Below are positions 51,774 to 63,600 of a stretch of 64,000 bases of DNA, piece after piece. The stretch covers positions 384,746 to 448,745 of the forward strand of contig JAJEGN010000012.1 of NCBI GenBank assembly GCA_022819855.1. Reading direction: 5' to 3'. Every line of letters begins with the position of its first letter. Position 1 is the first letter of the stretch. Under the pieces are notes generated by a model that did no database searches, was not told the DNA's origin, and worked only from the letters and a program-made list of their open reading frames with translations. The DNA comes from Gammaproteobacteria bacterium. GTDB taxonomy: Bacteria; Pseudomonadota; Gammaproteobacteria; Steroidobacterales; Rariloculaceae. The position numbers and the translations under genes are program-made.

Positions 51774-51774
<1 letters not shown>
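50194..51774 (+). CDS. MttB/MtgB-family quaternary-amine:corrinoid methyltransferase (non-pyrrolysine)
   Basis: This 526-residue protein starts at the ATG at 50194, six bases after a perfect AGGAGG. It belongs to the trimethylamine methyltransferase (MttB) family. There is no in-frame amber codon, so it is of the non-pyrrolysine type that includes glycine-betaine methyltransferase MtgB and carnitine demethylase MtcB. Conserved regions include SSGLHHSGGTVCEPVDVPV, LAGAMSPVTVAGTLTQILAE, PGAPVVFGSFSAAVSMQSGA and a C-terminal GPGSHFLGCAHTRENFETAF. It should move a methyl group to the Co(I) corrinoid of the next gene's product. Downstream dimethylglycine and sarcosine oxidation genes favour glycine betaine as donor. 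Its stop overlaps the corrinoid-protein start. Confidence 0.88.
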
Positions 51775-52488
<714 letters not shown>

Positions 52489-52496
<8 letters not shown>

Positions 52497-53118
52497 ACCG
52501 ATCCTGATCGTTGCGTGCGGCGCACTGGCGCGCGAGATCGACGCGCTCAGGCGGCGCTGGGGCTGGAACCACCTGCATCTGAAGTGTCTGCCCGCAGAAC
52601 TTCACAACCGTCCGGCCGAGATTTCCGAACGCCTGCGCCGGACGATTCGCAGGTACCGGGCGGACTACGACGCCATTTTCGTCGCCTACGCCGACTGCGG
52701 CACGGCAGGCGGCATCGACCGGGTGCTTGCGGAGGAAGGCGCCGAGCGGCTTGAAGGCGCTCACTGCTACGAGTTCTTCGCAGGCCGCGAACGCTTCGCC
52801 GAACTTGCCATGGAAGAGCCCGGTACGTTCTACCTGACCGACTTCCTGGCGCGCCACTTCGACCGATTCGTGATTCGACCGCTGGGCCTGGACCGGCATC
52901 CGGAGCTGCGCGACGCCTACTTCGGCAACTACCGCAAGCTCGTGTACCTCTCGCAGACGCAGGACGCGCGGCTGCTCGAATCCGCCCGGCGGGCTGCCGC
53001 GAAGCTCGAACTCGACTTCGAGCATCTGCACAGCGGATACGGCGAGCTCGAAAGCGGCCTGGCGGCGCAGCTTGGACGATCGAACCATGGTCAAGAAAGT
53101 ACTCGTGTACTGGCGTGA
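52489..53118 (+). CDS. DUF1638 family protein in corrinoid operon
   Basis: This protein of about 209 residues has a GTG start (52489) behind GGGAGGGAC, overlapping the corrinoid gene by 8 bp. The DUF1638 signature includes ILIVACGALAREIDAL, LKCLPAELHNRPAEIS and IFVAYADCGTAGGIDRVLA, with conserved cysteines at CGALA, CLPAELH and ADCGT. Further on are HCYEFFAG and FYLTDFLARHFDRFVIRPLG. DUF1638 proteins often sit in methylamine and betaine corrinoid operons in proteobacteria and methanogens, but no activity is assigned. The cysteine and histidine set suggests metal or cofactor binding, perhaps in corrinoid loading or reduction. That is inference. Confidence 0.83.
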
Positions 53119-53434
53119 CATCCCGGCGCAGGTCATCCTGCAACGGGGCCGGCAACGCGCCAAAGCCCCGCTGAGCGACCGCTTCCAGGAAGCGATCGAC
53201 CGCGCCGCAATGCGCGCAGGCAAGGGCTCAAGTTCAGCCTACATTGCCGAGTGGCGACGGGAGGCCACGGCGATCGATGCCACCGGAGACCTGCAGGAGA
53301 TGGCGTTCGCCGAAGCGAACCGCTTCGAGAGCGAGTTCACGCCGGAGCGGCTCGATGCGCTGATCCGAAGTCACGGGATCGCCCCGGACGAGCAGACTGG
53401 GCGAGCCATGCAGACTGCGGAGCCGGGTTCATGA
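53087..53434 (+). CDS. Small 'virulence factor' family protein of the corrinoid operon
   Basis: This 115-residue protein starts at the ATG at 53087, overlapping DUF1638 by 32 bp. It begins KKVLVYWRDIPAQVILQRGR, the hallmark of a small Pfam family labelled 'virulence factor'. It continues with LSDRFQEAIDRAAMRAGKG and SSAYIAEWRREATAI. Despite the label, these proteins typically lie next to methyl-THF:corrinoid methyltransferase genes in proteobacteria. No cysteines or catalytic residues stand out. It may be a structural or regulatory subunit. Its stop overlaps the next start (ATGA), so translation is coupled. Confidence 0.8.
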   Translation: MVKKVLVYWRDIPAQVILQRGRQRAKAPLSDRFQEAIDRAAMRAGKGSSSAYIAEWRREATAIDATGDLQEMAFAEANRFESEFTPERLDALIRSHGIAPDEQTGRAMQTAEPGS

Positions 53435-54339
53435 CCGAAACAGTCCTGACCTCGGCGAACCGGGAAGTCCGGATCGGTTTCGAGCGGCCGTTCGTCGTTA
53501 TCGGGGAACGCATCAATCCCACCGGGCGCACCGCTCTCGCCGCCGAAATGGTGCGCGGCGATTACAGCCGGGTCGAGGCCGACGCGATCGCCCAGATTCA
53601 GGCCGGCGCGCACATGCTCGACGTCAACGCCGGCGTACCGCTGGCCGACGAGCCGAGAATGCTCGCCGATGTCGTCAGGCTCGTACAGACGCTCACCGAC
53701 GCGCCGCTGTCGATCGATTCGTCGATCGTCGCGGCGCTCGAAGCCGGTCTCGCGGTGTATGAGGGCAAGGCGCTCGTCAACTCGGTGACAGGTGAGGAAG
53801 AGCGCCTGGAGTCTGTGCTGCCGCTCGTCAAACGCCATGGCGCGGCGGTGGTCGCGATTTCCAACGACGAATCGGGTATCTCCGAGAATCCTGACGTGCG
53901 CTTCGAGGTCGCGAAGAAGATTGTCGAACGGGCGTCCGACCACGGCATTGCGCGCGAGGATGTCGTCGTCGATCCACTTGTCATGCCGATCGGCGCAATC
54001 AATGCGGCGGGTCGGCAGGTTGTGCATATCGTGCGGCGCCTGCGCGAGGAACTGGGGGTCAACTCCACCTGCGGCGCATCCAACGTCAGCTTCGGCTTGC
54101 CGAACCGCAACGGGATCAATTCCGCGTTTCTTACCATGGCCATCGGCGCGGGACTGACTTCCGCGATCGCGAACCCTATGCACGCCGAGGTCATGCAGGC
54201 GGTGCGTGCCGCCGACGTCATGATGGGCCACGATCCGGACTGCGCAAACTGGATCCGCACTTACCGTCAGCCGACGGCCGCGCGCCCTGAGCGCGGGCGC
54301 AACGGACGGCGTCAGCGGCGCCGGTCGGCCGTGGCATGA
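53431..54339 (+). CDS. Methyltetrahydrofolate:corrinoid methyltransferase (MtgA/AcsE-like)
   Basis: This 302-residue TIM-barrel of the pterin-binding (DHPS) family has FVVIGERINPTGRTALAAEM at the N-terminus, AGAHMLDVNAGVP, LSIDSSIVAALEAGL and LVNSVTGEEERLES. It ends with TCGASNVSFGLPNRNGINSA and the SAIANPMHAEV region. It should pass the methyl group from the corrinoid protein to tetrahydrofolate, making 5-methyl-THF. The ATG at 53431 overlaps the upstream stop; an earlier frame extension is antisense to nothing conserved and was rejected. The Arg-rich C-terminal tail (GRNGRRQRRRSAVA) is unusual and may be extra. Confidence 0.9.
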   Translation: MTETVLTSANREVRIGFERPFVVIGERINPTGRTALAAEMVRGDYSRVEADAIAQIQAGAHMLDVNAGVPLADEPRMLADVVRLVQTLTDAPLSIDSSIVAALEAGLAVYEGKALVNSVTGEEERLESVLPLVKRHGAAVVAISNDESGISENPDVRFEVAKKIVERASDHGIAREDVVVDPLVMPIGAINAAGRQVVHIVRRLREELGVNSTCGASNVSFGLPNRNGINSAFLTMAIGAGLTSAIANPMHAEVMQAVRAADVMMGHDPDCANWIRTYRQPTAARPERGRNGRRQRRRSAVA

Positions 54340-54427
54340 GGTAGCGGCCCTTGGTAACGGTCCTGCTACATTTTCAAGTGCAACGCGGGACACACACCGC
54401 GAAACGCCGATGGCTGGAGTGGCTCGC

Positions 54428-56449
54428 ATGAGCTTGCGCGACGCCCGGATCGTCTTCACGCCGTCCGGGCGCCGCGGCACGTTTCCGCGCGGCACGCGCT
54501 TGCTGGACGCGGCCCGCAGCATTGGCGTCGACATTGACTCCGTGTGCGGCGGGCGCGGCCTGTGCGGCCGCTGCCGCATCGTCTGCATGGACGGAAACTT
54601 CGCCAAGCATGCAATCGTTTCCCGAGCGTCGAACCTTACGCCGGTCAACGAGATCGAGCAGCGCTACAGCGAGCGCTGGCGAAAGCTCGACGATGGCCAC
54701 CGCCTGAGCTGCCAGGCGGTCATACGGGGCGATCTCGTCATCGACGTACCGCCCGAGAGCCAGATGCACCGGCAGATCGTGCGCAAGGATGCCGAGCACC
54801 GCGACATCAAGCTCGAGCCGGCCACCCGGCTCTACCACGTCGAGGTGCAACCGCCCGATCTGCTCGAAGCAACCGGCGGCGACCTGCAACGTCTCTGTGA
54901 CGCGCTGGCCTGGGAATGGCACCTCAGCGACCTGGTCTGCGACCCCGTCGTCCTGCCGAGTCTGCAGCAGGCGCTGCGCGAGGGTGACTGGCGGGTCACC
55001 GTCGCCGTGCACAAGCACACCACGATCGTCGCCGTCTGGCCGGGCTTCAGGCCCCGAGCCCACGGCATCGCCATCGACATCGGGTCGACGACCATCGCCG
55101 CGCATCTCGTGAACCTGACCGCCGGCCGCGTGATCGCGACGGACGGCATCATGAACCCGCAAATTCGCTTCGGCGAGGACCTCATGAGCCGTGTGTCCTA
55201 CGTCATGACGCACGCGGACGGCGCAAGCGAACTCACGGACGCCGTTCGCCAGGGCGTCAATGACCTGATCGAGGAAGTTTGCGGCCTCGGGGGAATCGGC
55301 CCGGCGGACATCGTGGAAGTCACGATGGTCGGCAATCCGATCATGCATCACCTGTTTCTCGGACTCGATCCGCGCGAGCTCGGCGGCGCACCGTTCGCAC
55401 TGGCCATCGATACGGCGCTCGACGTCAAGGCGCGGGACATCGGCATCGCCATCCATCCGGGCGCCAGCGTCTACGTGCTGCCTTGCATCGCCGGGCACGT
55501 CGGAGCGGACGCGGCCGGCATGGTGCTTGCCGAGGAACCTCACTTGCTCGACGACATCTCGCTGGTCGTGGACGTCGGGACCAACGCCGAGATCGTGCTT
55601 GGCAACCGCGACCGCTTGCTGGCCTGCTCGAGTCCGACCGGACCCGCTTTCGAGGGCGCACAGATTTCCTGCGGTCAGCGCGCCACGCGCGGGGCGATCG
55701 AACGGGTACGCATCGATCCCGCAAGTCTCGAGCCCCGCTACAGCGTCATCGGTTCGGAACTCTGGTCGAACGACCCGGAGTTCGACACCGCGATCGAGGC
55801 GTTCGGCGTCACGGGCATCTGCGGGTCGGGCATCATCGAAGTCATCGCCGAAATGTACCTGGCCGGAATCATCGACGAGCACGGTGTCGTCGACGGTGCG
55901 CTGGCGGCCCAAAACGAACGGATCTTCGCCGACGGCCGCACGTTCTCGTATCTCCTGCACGAGGGCCGGCAGCGGATCGTCGTCACCCAGACCGACGTTC
56001 GCCAGGTACAGCTCGCGAAAGCCGCGCTCTACGCGGGCATCCGCCTGCTGCAGGAGCGGGCCGGCATCGACCGCATCGACCGGATCAGGCTCGCCGGCGC
56101 ATTCGGCTCCCACATCGACCCGAAATTCGCGATGGTTCTCGGGCTCATTCCGGACTGTGACCTCAACCGCGTGGAATCGGCCGGCAACGCTGCCGGCATG
56201 GGCGCGATGATCGCCTTGTTGAATGTGCCTGCGCGCGCCGAGATCGAGACCGCCGTGCGCCAGATCGAGAAGATCGAGACCGCTGTCGAGCCGAGGTTCC
56301 AGGAACACTTCGTGAGCGCGATGGCGATCCCGAACAAGCAGGACGCGTTTCCGAGGCTGTTCTCGGTGGTTGCCCGGCCGCCGTCGAAACAGCTTGCCGC
56401 CGGCCAGGGGACCAGGCGACGGCGCAGGAGAACCGAAGCCGAACAATGA
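54428..56449 (+). CDS. Reductive activator of corrinoid enzymes (2Fe-2S plus ASKHA/DUF4445)
   Basis: This protein of about 673 residues starts at the ATG at 54428, behind GGAG; an ATG at 54410 lacks such a site. The N-terminal plant-type ferredoxin has Cys40, Cys46, Cys49 (CGGRGLCGRC) and Cys95 (RLSCQA). The ASKHA ATPase follows: GIAIDIGSTTIAAHLVNLTA, VVDVGTNAEIVLGNRDRLLA, ACSSPTGPAFEGAQI and LAGAFGSHIDPKFAMVLGLI. Such proteins (RamA/RACE type) use ATP and low-potential electrons to rescue inactive Co(II) corrinoid to Co(I). It lies 88 bp after the methyltransferase gene, so it probably belongs to the same operon. It overlaps the next gene (ATGA). Confidence 0.9.
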   Translation: MSLRDARIVFTPSGRRGTFPRGTRLLDAARSIGVDIDSVCGGRGLCGRCRIVCMDGNFAKHAIVSRASNLTPVNEIEQRYSERWRKLDDGHRLSCQAVIRGDLVIDVPPESQMHRQIVRKDAEHRDIKLEPATRLYHVEVQPPDLLEATGGDLQRLCDALAWEWHLSDLVCDPVVLPSLQQALREGDWRVTVAVHKHTTIVAVWPGFRPRAHGIAIDIGSTTIAAHLVNLTAGRVIATDGIMNPQIRFGEDLMSRVSYVMTHADGASELTDAVRQGVNDLIEEVCGLGGIGPADIVEVTMVGNPIMHHLFLGLDPRELGGAPFALAIDTALDVKARDIGIAIHPGASVYVLPCIAGHVGADAAGMVLAEEPHLLDDISLVVDVGTNAEIVLGNRDRLLACSSPTGPAFEGAQISCGQRATRGAIERVRIDPASLEPRYSVIGSELWSNDPEFDTAIEAFGVTGICGSGIIEVIAEMYLAGIIDEHGVVDGALAAQNERIFADGRTFSYLLHEGRQRIVVTQTDVRQVQLAKAALYAGIRLLQERAGIDRIDRIRLAGAFGSHIDPKFAMVLGLIPDCDLNRVESAGNAAGMGAMIALLNVPARAEIETAVRQIEKIETAVEPRFQEHFVSAMAIPNKQDAFPRLFSVVARPPSKQLAAGQGTRRRRRRTEAEQ

Positions 56450-58902
56450 AAACGCGGGCAAGAGCTGTCGTCATCGGCGGCGGCGTCGTCGGGGTCAGCA
56501 CCCTGTATCACCTTGCAAGGAAAGGCTGGGGCAACGACGTGGTGCTCGTCGAAAAGGGGGAGCTCACCTCCGGTTCGACCTGGCACGCCGCGGGTCTGCT
56601 GCCGCTCTTCAACATGAGCTACTCCGTGGGACAGGTCCACAAGTACTCGGTCAGGCTCTACCGGGAACTCGAAGAGGAGACGGGCCAGCGGGTCGGGTTC
56701 AGCCAGGTCGGCAACCTGCGCCTGGCCATGAACAGCGACCGCATGGACGAGTACTACCAGTACGCGGCGACTGCCAGGACCATCGGCGTGGACGTACGGT
56801 TTCTGACGCCAGCCGAGATTCGGGAACTGTGGCCGCTGTGCGAAACGGAAGAGCTCGTCGGCGGTATCTTTCATCCCGAAGACGGCTACATCCAGCCGGC
56901 GGACCTGACACAGGCGCTGGCGGCGGGCGCCCGCGCGCGCGGTGCGGAGATCTATCGCAAGACCGCGGTGCTCGGGATCGAACAGGCGACCTCGGGCGCC
57001 TGGGTCGTGCATACGGACAAGGGCGCCATCACCTGCGATCACGTGGTGTCCGCGACCGGCAACTACGCCCGCCAGACCGGGGAGATGGTGGGACTCGACC
57101 TCCCCGTAATGCCCGTGGAGCACCAGTACATCGTCACCGAAGCGCATCCCGACCTCGAGGAACGCAGGCGGCAGGGCCTTCCCGAACTCGGCGTGCTGCG
57201 GGAATCGGACGGCTCCTGGTACATGCGCGAGGAAAACAGCGGCTTCATCCTCGGTCCTTACGAAAAAGATGCCCCGTGCTGTTACGTCGATGGGCCGGAC
57301 CCCGAGGCCGAGTACGAACTCTTCCAGGAGGACATCGACCGGCTCATGCCGCATATCGAGGCCGCCATGGCCAGGGTGCCGGCTTTCGCCGAGGTCGGTA
57401 TCCGGCAGGTCTACAACGGCGCGATCGCCTATACGCCGGACGGCAACCCGATCATCGGCCCGGCATGGGGTATCGATAATTTCTGGCTGTCCGAAGGACA
57501 CAGCTTCGGAATCACGGCGGCTGGCGGGGCCGGCTGGCAACTCGCCGAGTGGATCGTCGACGGCGAGCCGACCATCGACATGCTCGGCGTCGAACCGCGC
57601 CGCTTCGGCGCCTATGCCACGAAGGACTACCTGGTCAAGAAGACCGAGGAAGCGTATGCGCACGTCTTCATCATTCACTACCCGGACGAGGAGCGGCCCG
57701 CCGCCCGGCCGCTGCGCACGGCGCCCTGCTACGAGCGCATGAAGGAACGCGGCGCCGTGTTCGGGCAGAAGTTCGGCTGGGAACGGCCGAACTTCTTCGC
57801 GACAGGCGGGATGCCTCAGGAAGACCACTGGTCGTTCCGCCGCTCGCGCTGGTTCGAGGCGGTTCGCAGGGAAGTCGACAACGTCACGAACAACGTGGGC
57901 CTCCTCGACATGACCGCCTTCGCCAAGTGCCGCGTGTCCGGTCCGGGCGCCGAAGACTTTCTCAACGGATTCGTCGCCAACCGCGTGCCGCAGCAAGCCC
58001 GGCGGATATGCCTCGCGCACGCACTCAACCGCAACGGCGGCGTGCACTCGGAGTTCACGATCCTGCGCGAGTCGAGCGACTCGTTCTACCTCGTATCGGC
58101 CGGCGCCTTCCAGCGGCTCGATCACGACTACCTGAAGAAATTCCTGCCGCGGGACGGGTCCGTGCAGTTCACGCCGCTGACGGGCGCCATCGGCGTACTC
58201 GTCGTGGCCGGACCCAAGGCAAGAGAGCTGCTGTCGCGGCTGACCCGCGCGGACCTCTCGAACGAGGCGTTCCGCTGGCTCACCGCTCAAGACATCGTGG
58301 TCGGCTCAGCGCCCGTCAACGCCATGCGCGTTAACTTCGTCGGCGAGCTCGGCTGGGAACTGCACCATCCGATCGAGTACCAGAACCATATCTTCGATGC
58401 GCTGTTCGAGGCCGGCGAGGACCTGGGACTCGCGCCCTTCGGCATTCGCGCCATGGATTCGATGCGCATGGAGAAGTCCTACCGGCTCGTCGGCACGGAA
58501 CTCTCGATCGAGTACTCCGCGTTCGAGTCGGTCATCGACCGCTTCGTCAGGCTCGACAAGGGCGACTTTCTCGGGCGGGACGGTCTGTTGGCGTGGAAGG
58601 AAGCCGGGCTCAATAGCCGGCTCGTGACGCTCGAGGTCCATGATGTCGAGGACGCCGACGTGCTCGGCAACAATGCGCTCGTCCTGGACGGGGACACGGT
58701 CGGCCGTGCCACGAGCGGCAACTACGGCTTCCGTACCGGAAAGTCGCTCGCGCTCGGCATGCTGCGGCCGGACCTCGCAGTACCGGGCACCGAAGTCCAT
58801 GTCGAGATTCTTGGCGGAACGTTCCGTGCGACGGTAATAGCGGAAAGCCCCTTCGATCCGGCCCACGAGCGGCTGCGCGACGTCAACGGCGCCAATGAGT
58901 AG
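56446..58902 (+). CDS. FAD-dependent oxidoreductase with GcvT domain, dimethylglycine-dehydrogenase-like
   Basis: This 818-residue protein has an N-terminal FAD/NAD-binding domain ([20 protein letters not shown]) and the flavin-linking His region [14 protein letters not shown] middle FAO-type domain ends near residue 430, and a C-terminal GcvT aminomethyltransferase pair runs from about 440 to 810 ([49 protein letters not shown]). Homologues oxidise dimethylglycine or sarcosine and pass the released carbon to tetrahydrofolate. Here it should take dimethylglycine from the corrinoid module to sarcosine. Closely related proteins act on other N-methyl compounds, so the substrate is inferred. Its start overlaps the activator gene's stop. 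Confidence 0.87.
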   Translation: MKTRARAVVIGGGVVGVSTLYHLARKGWGNDVVLVEKGELTSGSTWHAAGLLPLFNMSYSVGQVHKYSVRLYRELEEETGQRVGFSQVGNLRLAMNSDRMDEYYQYAATARTIGVDVRFLTPAEIRELWPLCETEELVGGIFHPEDGYIQPADLTQALAAGARARGAEIYRKTAVLGIEQATSGAWVVHTDKGAITCDHVVSATGNYARQTGEMVGLDLPVMPVEHQYIVTEAHPDLEERRRQGLPELGVLRESDGSWYMREENSGFILGPYEKDAPCCYVDGPDPEAEYELFQEDIDRLMPHIEAAMARVPAFAEVGIRQVYNGAIAYTPDGNPIIGPAWGIDNFWLSEGHSFGITAAGGAGWQLAEWIVDGEPTIDMLGVEPRRFGAYATKDYLVKKTEEAYAHVFIIHYPDEERPAARPLRTAPCYERMKERGAVFGQKFGWERPNFFATGGMPQEDHWSFRRSRWFEAVRREVDNVTNNVGLLDMTAFAKCRVSGPGAEDFLNGFVANRVPQQARRICLAHALNRNGGVHSEFTILRESSDSFYLVSAGAFQRLDHDYLKKFLPRDGSVQFTPLTGAIGVLVVAGPKARELLSRLTRADLSNEAFRWLTAQDIVVGSAPVNAMRVNFVGELGWELHHPIEYQNHIFDALFEAGEDLGLAPFGIRAMDSMRMEKSYRLVGTELSIEYSAFESVIDRFVRLDKGDFLGRDGLLAWKEAGLNSRLVTLEVHDVEDADVLGNNALVLDGDTVGRATSGNYGFRTGKSLALGMLRPDLAVPGTEVHVEILGGTFRATVIAESPFDPAHERLRDVNGANE

Positions 58903-59003
58903 CGTACCGTCGCCAGAACTCTGCGTCGTATCGAGGCCGCGGGCACACGCCCGGAGCGTCGTCCTGCCAGGCGGACAGCGCCGCGATCTCGCGTGGTACT
59001 GAC

Positions 59004-60254
59004 ATGAAACGCTATTCGGCAATGAGCCTGCTGCGCAACGCGCTCAGCCACAACCGGGACTGGCGCCCGGCGTGGCGCAATCCTGAACCGAAGAAGAGCT
59101 ACGACGCGATCATCGTCGGCGGTGGCGGCCACGGGCTTGCCACCGCCTACTACCTGGCCAGGGACCATGGCATCAGGAACGTTGCCGTTCTTGAGAAGGG
59201 CTGGATCGGCGGCGGAAACACCGGCCGCAACACGACGATCGTGCGCTCCAACTACCTCTGGACGGAAGCGGCGCTCCTCTACGAAAAATCGATGCAGCTC
59301 TGGGAGGGGCTGAGCCAGGATCTCAACTACAACGTCATGTTCAGCCAGCGCGGCGTCTACAACCTCGGCCATTCGCTGCAGGACATGCGCGACATCGAGC
59401 GGCGCGTCAACGCCAACCGGCTCAACGGCATCGATGCCGAGGTGGTCAGTGCCGCCGGGGTCAAACGGGCGATACCGTGCATCAACACGTCGCCCGGGGC
59501 GCGTTATCCCATCCTCGGCGCATCGCTGCAGCGGCGCGCCGGCGTCGCGCGCCACGATGCCGTCGCTTGGGGGTTCGCGCGTGCCGCAGATGCGCTCGGC
59601 GTCGACATCATCGAGCAGTGCGAGGTCACGGGTATCGATGTTCGCGGAGGCCAGGCCGTGGGAGTCGAGACTACACGCGGCCCGATAGCATCGAATCGCA
59701 TTGGCGTTGTCGTGGCCGGCCACGCCAGTGTGCTCGCGAACATGGCGGGGCTACGCTTGCCGATCGAAAGCCACCCCCTGCAGGCGCTCGTCTCCGAGCC
59801 CATCAAACCCGTGCTCGATACCGTGGTCATGTCCGGCGCCGTGCATGGCTACATCAGCCAGTCGGACAAGGGCGAACTCGTGATCGGCGCCGGTATCGAC
59901 GCCTACACGGGCTACGGTCAGCGGGGCAGCTTCCCCGTCATCGAACATACGCTGCAGGCGATCATCGAACTGTTCCCCGTATTCAGCCGCGTACGCATGC
60001 TCAGGCTCTGGGGCGGTATCGTCGATGTGTGCCCGGATGCATGTCCGATCGTCTCGAAGACGCCCGTGCAAGGTCTCTACTTCAATTGCGGCTGGGGCAC
60101 GGGCGGCTTCAAGTCGACCCCGGGCTCAGGATGGGTATTCGCGCACACCATGGCCCACGACGAACCCCACGAACTCAACGCGCCCTTCAGCCTCGACCGC
60201 TTCGCGACGGGCGCACTCATCGACGAACACGGCGCCGCAGCGGTGGCGCACTAG
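59004..60254 (+). CDS. soxB: Sarcosine oxidase subunit beta
   Basis: This 416-residue flavoprotein subunit has FAD-binding [20 protein letters not shown] and the strongly conserved [20 protein letters not shown]. Later come [57 protein letters not shown] and the terminal [20 protein letters not shown]. It is one of four subunits of heterotetrameric sarcosine oxidase, converting sarcosine to glycine with production of methylene-THF and H2O2. It is followed by soxD, soxA and soxG in the classical order. The 101 bp before it show no clear promoter. Confidence 0.95.
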   Translation: MKRYSAMSLLRNALSHNRDWRPAWRNPEPKKSYDAIIVGGGGHGLATAYYLARDHGIRNVAVLEKGWIGGGNTGRNTTIVRSNYLWTEAALLYEKSMQLWEGLSQDLNYNVMFSQRGVYNLGHSLQDMRDIERRVNANRLNGIDAEVVSAAGVKRAIPCINTSPGARYPILGASLQRRAGVARHDAVAWGFARAADALGVDIIEQCEVTGIDVRGGQAVGVETTRGPIASNRIGVVVAGHASVLANMAGLRLPIESHPLQALVSEPIKPVLDTVVMSGAVHGYISQSDKGELVIGAGIDAYTGYGQRGSFPVIEHTLQAIIELFPVFSRVRMLRLWGGIVDVCPDACPIVSKTPVQGLYFNCGWGTGGFKSTPGSGWVFAHTMAHDEPHELNAPFSLDRFATGALIDEHGAAAVAH

Positions 60255-60268
60255 TCCCCTCCCCGGCC

Positions 60269-60652
60269 ATGCTACTGATCGAGTGTCCCTGGTGCGGGCC
60301 CCGGGCCGAGACCGAATTCAGCTACGGCGGCGAGGCCGGAATCGTGCGGCCGGCCGACCCGGATGCACTGAGCGATGCGGAGTGGGCCGATTACCTGTTT
60401 TTCCGGGCCAATCCCCGCGGCGCGCACAGGGAACTGTGGAACCACGCTGCCGGCTGCCGGCGCTGGTTCGGTGTCGAGCGCGACACCGTCACCTACGGCA
60501 TCGAACGAAGCTTCGTATTGAACGCCGCCGATGCCGGTCCCGATTCGGATCCCGATCCCGCCTCGGGGAGCGCCTCCGGGGACGTGGTGCAAGCGGTCGG
60601 CAGTCCCGGGCTCGAGGGAAGGGCCGGGGCCCGGACCCGGCAAGGCGAATGA
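60269..60652 (+). CDS. soxD: Sarcosine oxidase subunit delta
   Basis: This 127-residue small subunit has the zinc-site cysteines LIECPWCGPRAETEFSYGGE and NHAAGCRRWFGVERDT, with the conserved WADYLFFRANPRGAHRELW between them. The C-terminal tail after residue 95 is longer than usual and low in complexity (repeated D, S and G, about 25 residues). The ATG at 60269 lies 14 bp after soxB and its stop overlaps soxA (ATGA). Confidence 0.93.
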   Translation: MLLIECPWCGPRAETEFSYGGEAGIVRPADPDALSDAEWADYLFFRANPRGAHRELWNHAAGCRRWFGVERDTVTYGIERSFVLNAADAGPDSDPDPASGSASGDVVQAVGSPGLEGRAGARTRQGE

Positions 60653-63600
60653 CGATACCGGCGGTGCAACCGAATCGTCTGCCTCGTGGAGGCCGCATAG
60701 ATCGGACCCGTCGGCTGGCGTTCACGTTCGACGGCAAACCCTGCGAGGGCTTTGCGGGCGATACCCTGGCATCGGCGCTGATCGCCAACGGTGTGTCCCT
60801 GGTCGGGCGCAGCTTCAAGCTGCGCCGGCCGCGCGGGATCGTCGGCAGCGGCGCGGAGGAACCCAACGCGATCATGCAGATTGGCGAGGGCGCGGCAGCA
60901 CAGCCGAACGTGCCCGCGACGCAGGTGGAGCTCTACGAAGGTCTCGTTGCGCGCACGACGCGGGGCTGGCCCGGCGTCAGCTTCGATGTCGGCGCCATCA
61001 ACGACGTCTTCGGACGGGTGCTCGGCGCGGGCTTCTACTACAAGACCTTCATGTACCCGCGCTCCTGGTGGCGGTATTACGAGCACGCGATCCGGAGGTC
61101 CGCCGGCTTCGGCCATGCGCCCGGCGAACCTGACCAGGACCGCTACGAACACATGAACGCGCACTGCGACGTGCTCGTGGCGGGCGGCGGACCGGCCGGA
61201 CTCATGGCGGCGCTGACGGCGGCCAGGTCCGGAGCCCGCGTGATACTCGCCGACGAGCAGACCGAATTCGGCGGCAGTCTGCTCGCGTCGACCGAAAGCA
61301 TCGCCGGTGCGCCTGCCGCAGAATGGATCGCCGCCGTGGGTTCCGAGCTTCGCGAACACCCGGACTGCACGTTGCTGTCCCGGAGCACCGTGTTTGGCTA
61401 CCACGATCACAACTTCCTGACGATCGTCGAGCGCTGCGCGGACGATGGGGGCAGTTCGGGCGGCGGGACGGTCGAAGGTTCGCCGCAGTCGGCCGTCAAT
61501 CCAGTGCGCGAGCGGCTCTGGCGCGTCCGGGCTCGACAGGTGATCCTCACCCAGGGCAGCTTCGAACGGCCGCTCGTCTTCTGCAACAACGACCGCCCGG
61601 GCGTGATGCTGGCTTCGGCCGTATCGGCCTGGATCAACCGCTACGGCGTCCTGCCGGGACGTCGCGCGGTGGTCTTCACGAACAACGATTCAGCGTATCG
61701 CACGGCCATCGACCTGGCCGACGCCGGAGCCGAGGTCGCCGCCATCGTCGACAGCCGCGGCGGCGGCGCCGCGGAACTCGGCCGCCGCGCGCGGGAACGC
61801 GGAATCGCCGTGCTCGAAGGTCATGTGGTCAGCGACCTGACCGGCCGCCGGCGTGTCAGAGGCGTCAGCGTCGCCAAGTGGTACGGCGAGAGTCGGGCAA
61901 CGGTCAGCCCTGCAATACGCATCGACTGCGACCTCGTGTGCATGTCCGGCGGCTACAGCCCGGCAGTGCACCTGCATTCACAGGCGGGCGGGCGGCTCGC
62001 CTGGGACGATGAGCGGCTCTGTTTCCTGCCTGCGGAGTCACGGCAGGCCAATCTCTCGGCCGGCGCGGGCAACGGCAGTCAGTCGCTCGAGGAATGCCTG
62101 GCTGACGGGCTCCGCGCGGGCAAGGAAGCCGTCTCGCGCCTGGGACTGAAGGCCGTCGCCATGAGTGCGCCGGCAACCTCTCCCTTCGCCGAAAACCCGA
62201 TCGAAGCCCTGTGGCGCGTGCCCGCGGCCAGGGACCCGGATCGCTGCGCCAAACAGTTCATCGACTTCCAGAACGACACGACCGTCGCCGACATCCGCCT
62301 CGCCGCACGCGAAGGCTATCGCAACGTGGAACACGTCAAGCGCTACACGGCGCTCGGCTTCGGCACCGACCAGGGCAAGCTGGGGAATATCAACGGCATG
62401 GCGGTACTGGCGGAGACTCTCGGCAAGGCAATCCCCGAAGTCGGAACGACCACCTTCCGGCCCGCCTATACGCCCGTAAGTTTCGGGGTCGGGGCCGGCG
62501 AAAGCGTCGGCGAGCTCTACGACCCGGTTCGCAAGACCGCGGTCCACGAGTGGCACGAAGCAGCGGGCGCACCCATGGAAGTCGTCGGCCAGTGGCGCCG
62601 GCCCTGGTATTTCCCGCGCAACGGGGAAGACCTGCATGCGGCGGTGGCCCGCGAATGCCTGGCCGTGCGCAACTCCGTCGGCCTCATGGACGCCTCCACG
62701 CTCGGCAAGATCGACGCCTGCGGTCCCGACGTCATCGAATTCCTCGAACGCATCTACACCCACGACGTCGCCGGGATGAAGGTCGGCCGCTGCGCTTACG
62801 GCATCATGCTCGGCGAAGACGGCATGCTCATGGACGACGGCGTCGTGGCACGGCTCGCCGAGCACCGCTTCTACCTCACCACGACGACCGGCGGAGCGGC
62901 GAACGTACTGGGCTGGCTCGAAAAGTGGCTGCAGACGGAGTGGCCGGACCTGCAGGTCTACCTCACGTCGCTGACCGAACAGTATTCGACGCTCGCCCTG
63001 GCCGGCCCCGAAAGCCGCAAGGTGCTCGACAGGCTCGGCTGCAACATTCCGCTCGACAACGACAGCCTTCCGTTCATGACCGTGAGGCAGGCCGTGCTCG
63101 CAGGCATGCCCGTAACCCTGTTTCGGGTGAGCTTCTCCGGCGAACTCGCGTTCGAGATCAATATCGCCAGCGACCTGGCGCTCGCGATGTGGAAAACGCT
63201 CATGGAAGCCGGCCGGGAATTCGACATCACGCCCTACGGGACCGAAACGATGCATGTGCTGCGTGCGGAAAAGGGCTTCGTCATCGTCGGCCAGGATACC
63301 GACGGCTCCGTGACGCCCGTGGATCTCGGCATGAACTGGCTGCTTTCGAAGAACAAGGATTTCCTCGGCAGGCGGTCCCTCGGGCGCCCGGACTGCGTGC
63401 GCGAGGATCGCAAGCAACTGGTCGGTCTGCTGTCATCCGACGCTGCAACCGTACTCCCGGAGGGCACGCAGCTCATTGAGGAGCCCGGCAGCCCGCCCCC
63501 CGTACCCATGTGCGGCCACGTGACGTCCAGTTACCGTAGCGCGCACCTTGGCCACCCGATCGCGCTCGCGCTCGTCGCCGGCGGTCGTGCGCGCAGGGGC

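Noticed and set aside
54374..56461. Long minus-strand frames opposite the corrinoid activator and the GcvT-type gene (also 56029-58290)
   Set aside because: Both are antisense to genes with clear motifs and have no recognisable domains or ribosome sites.
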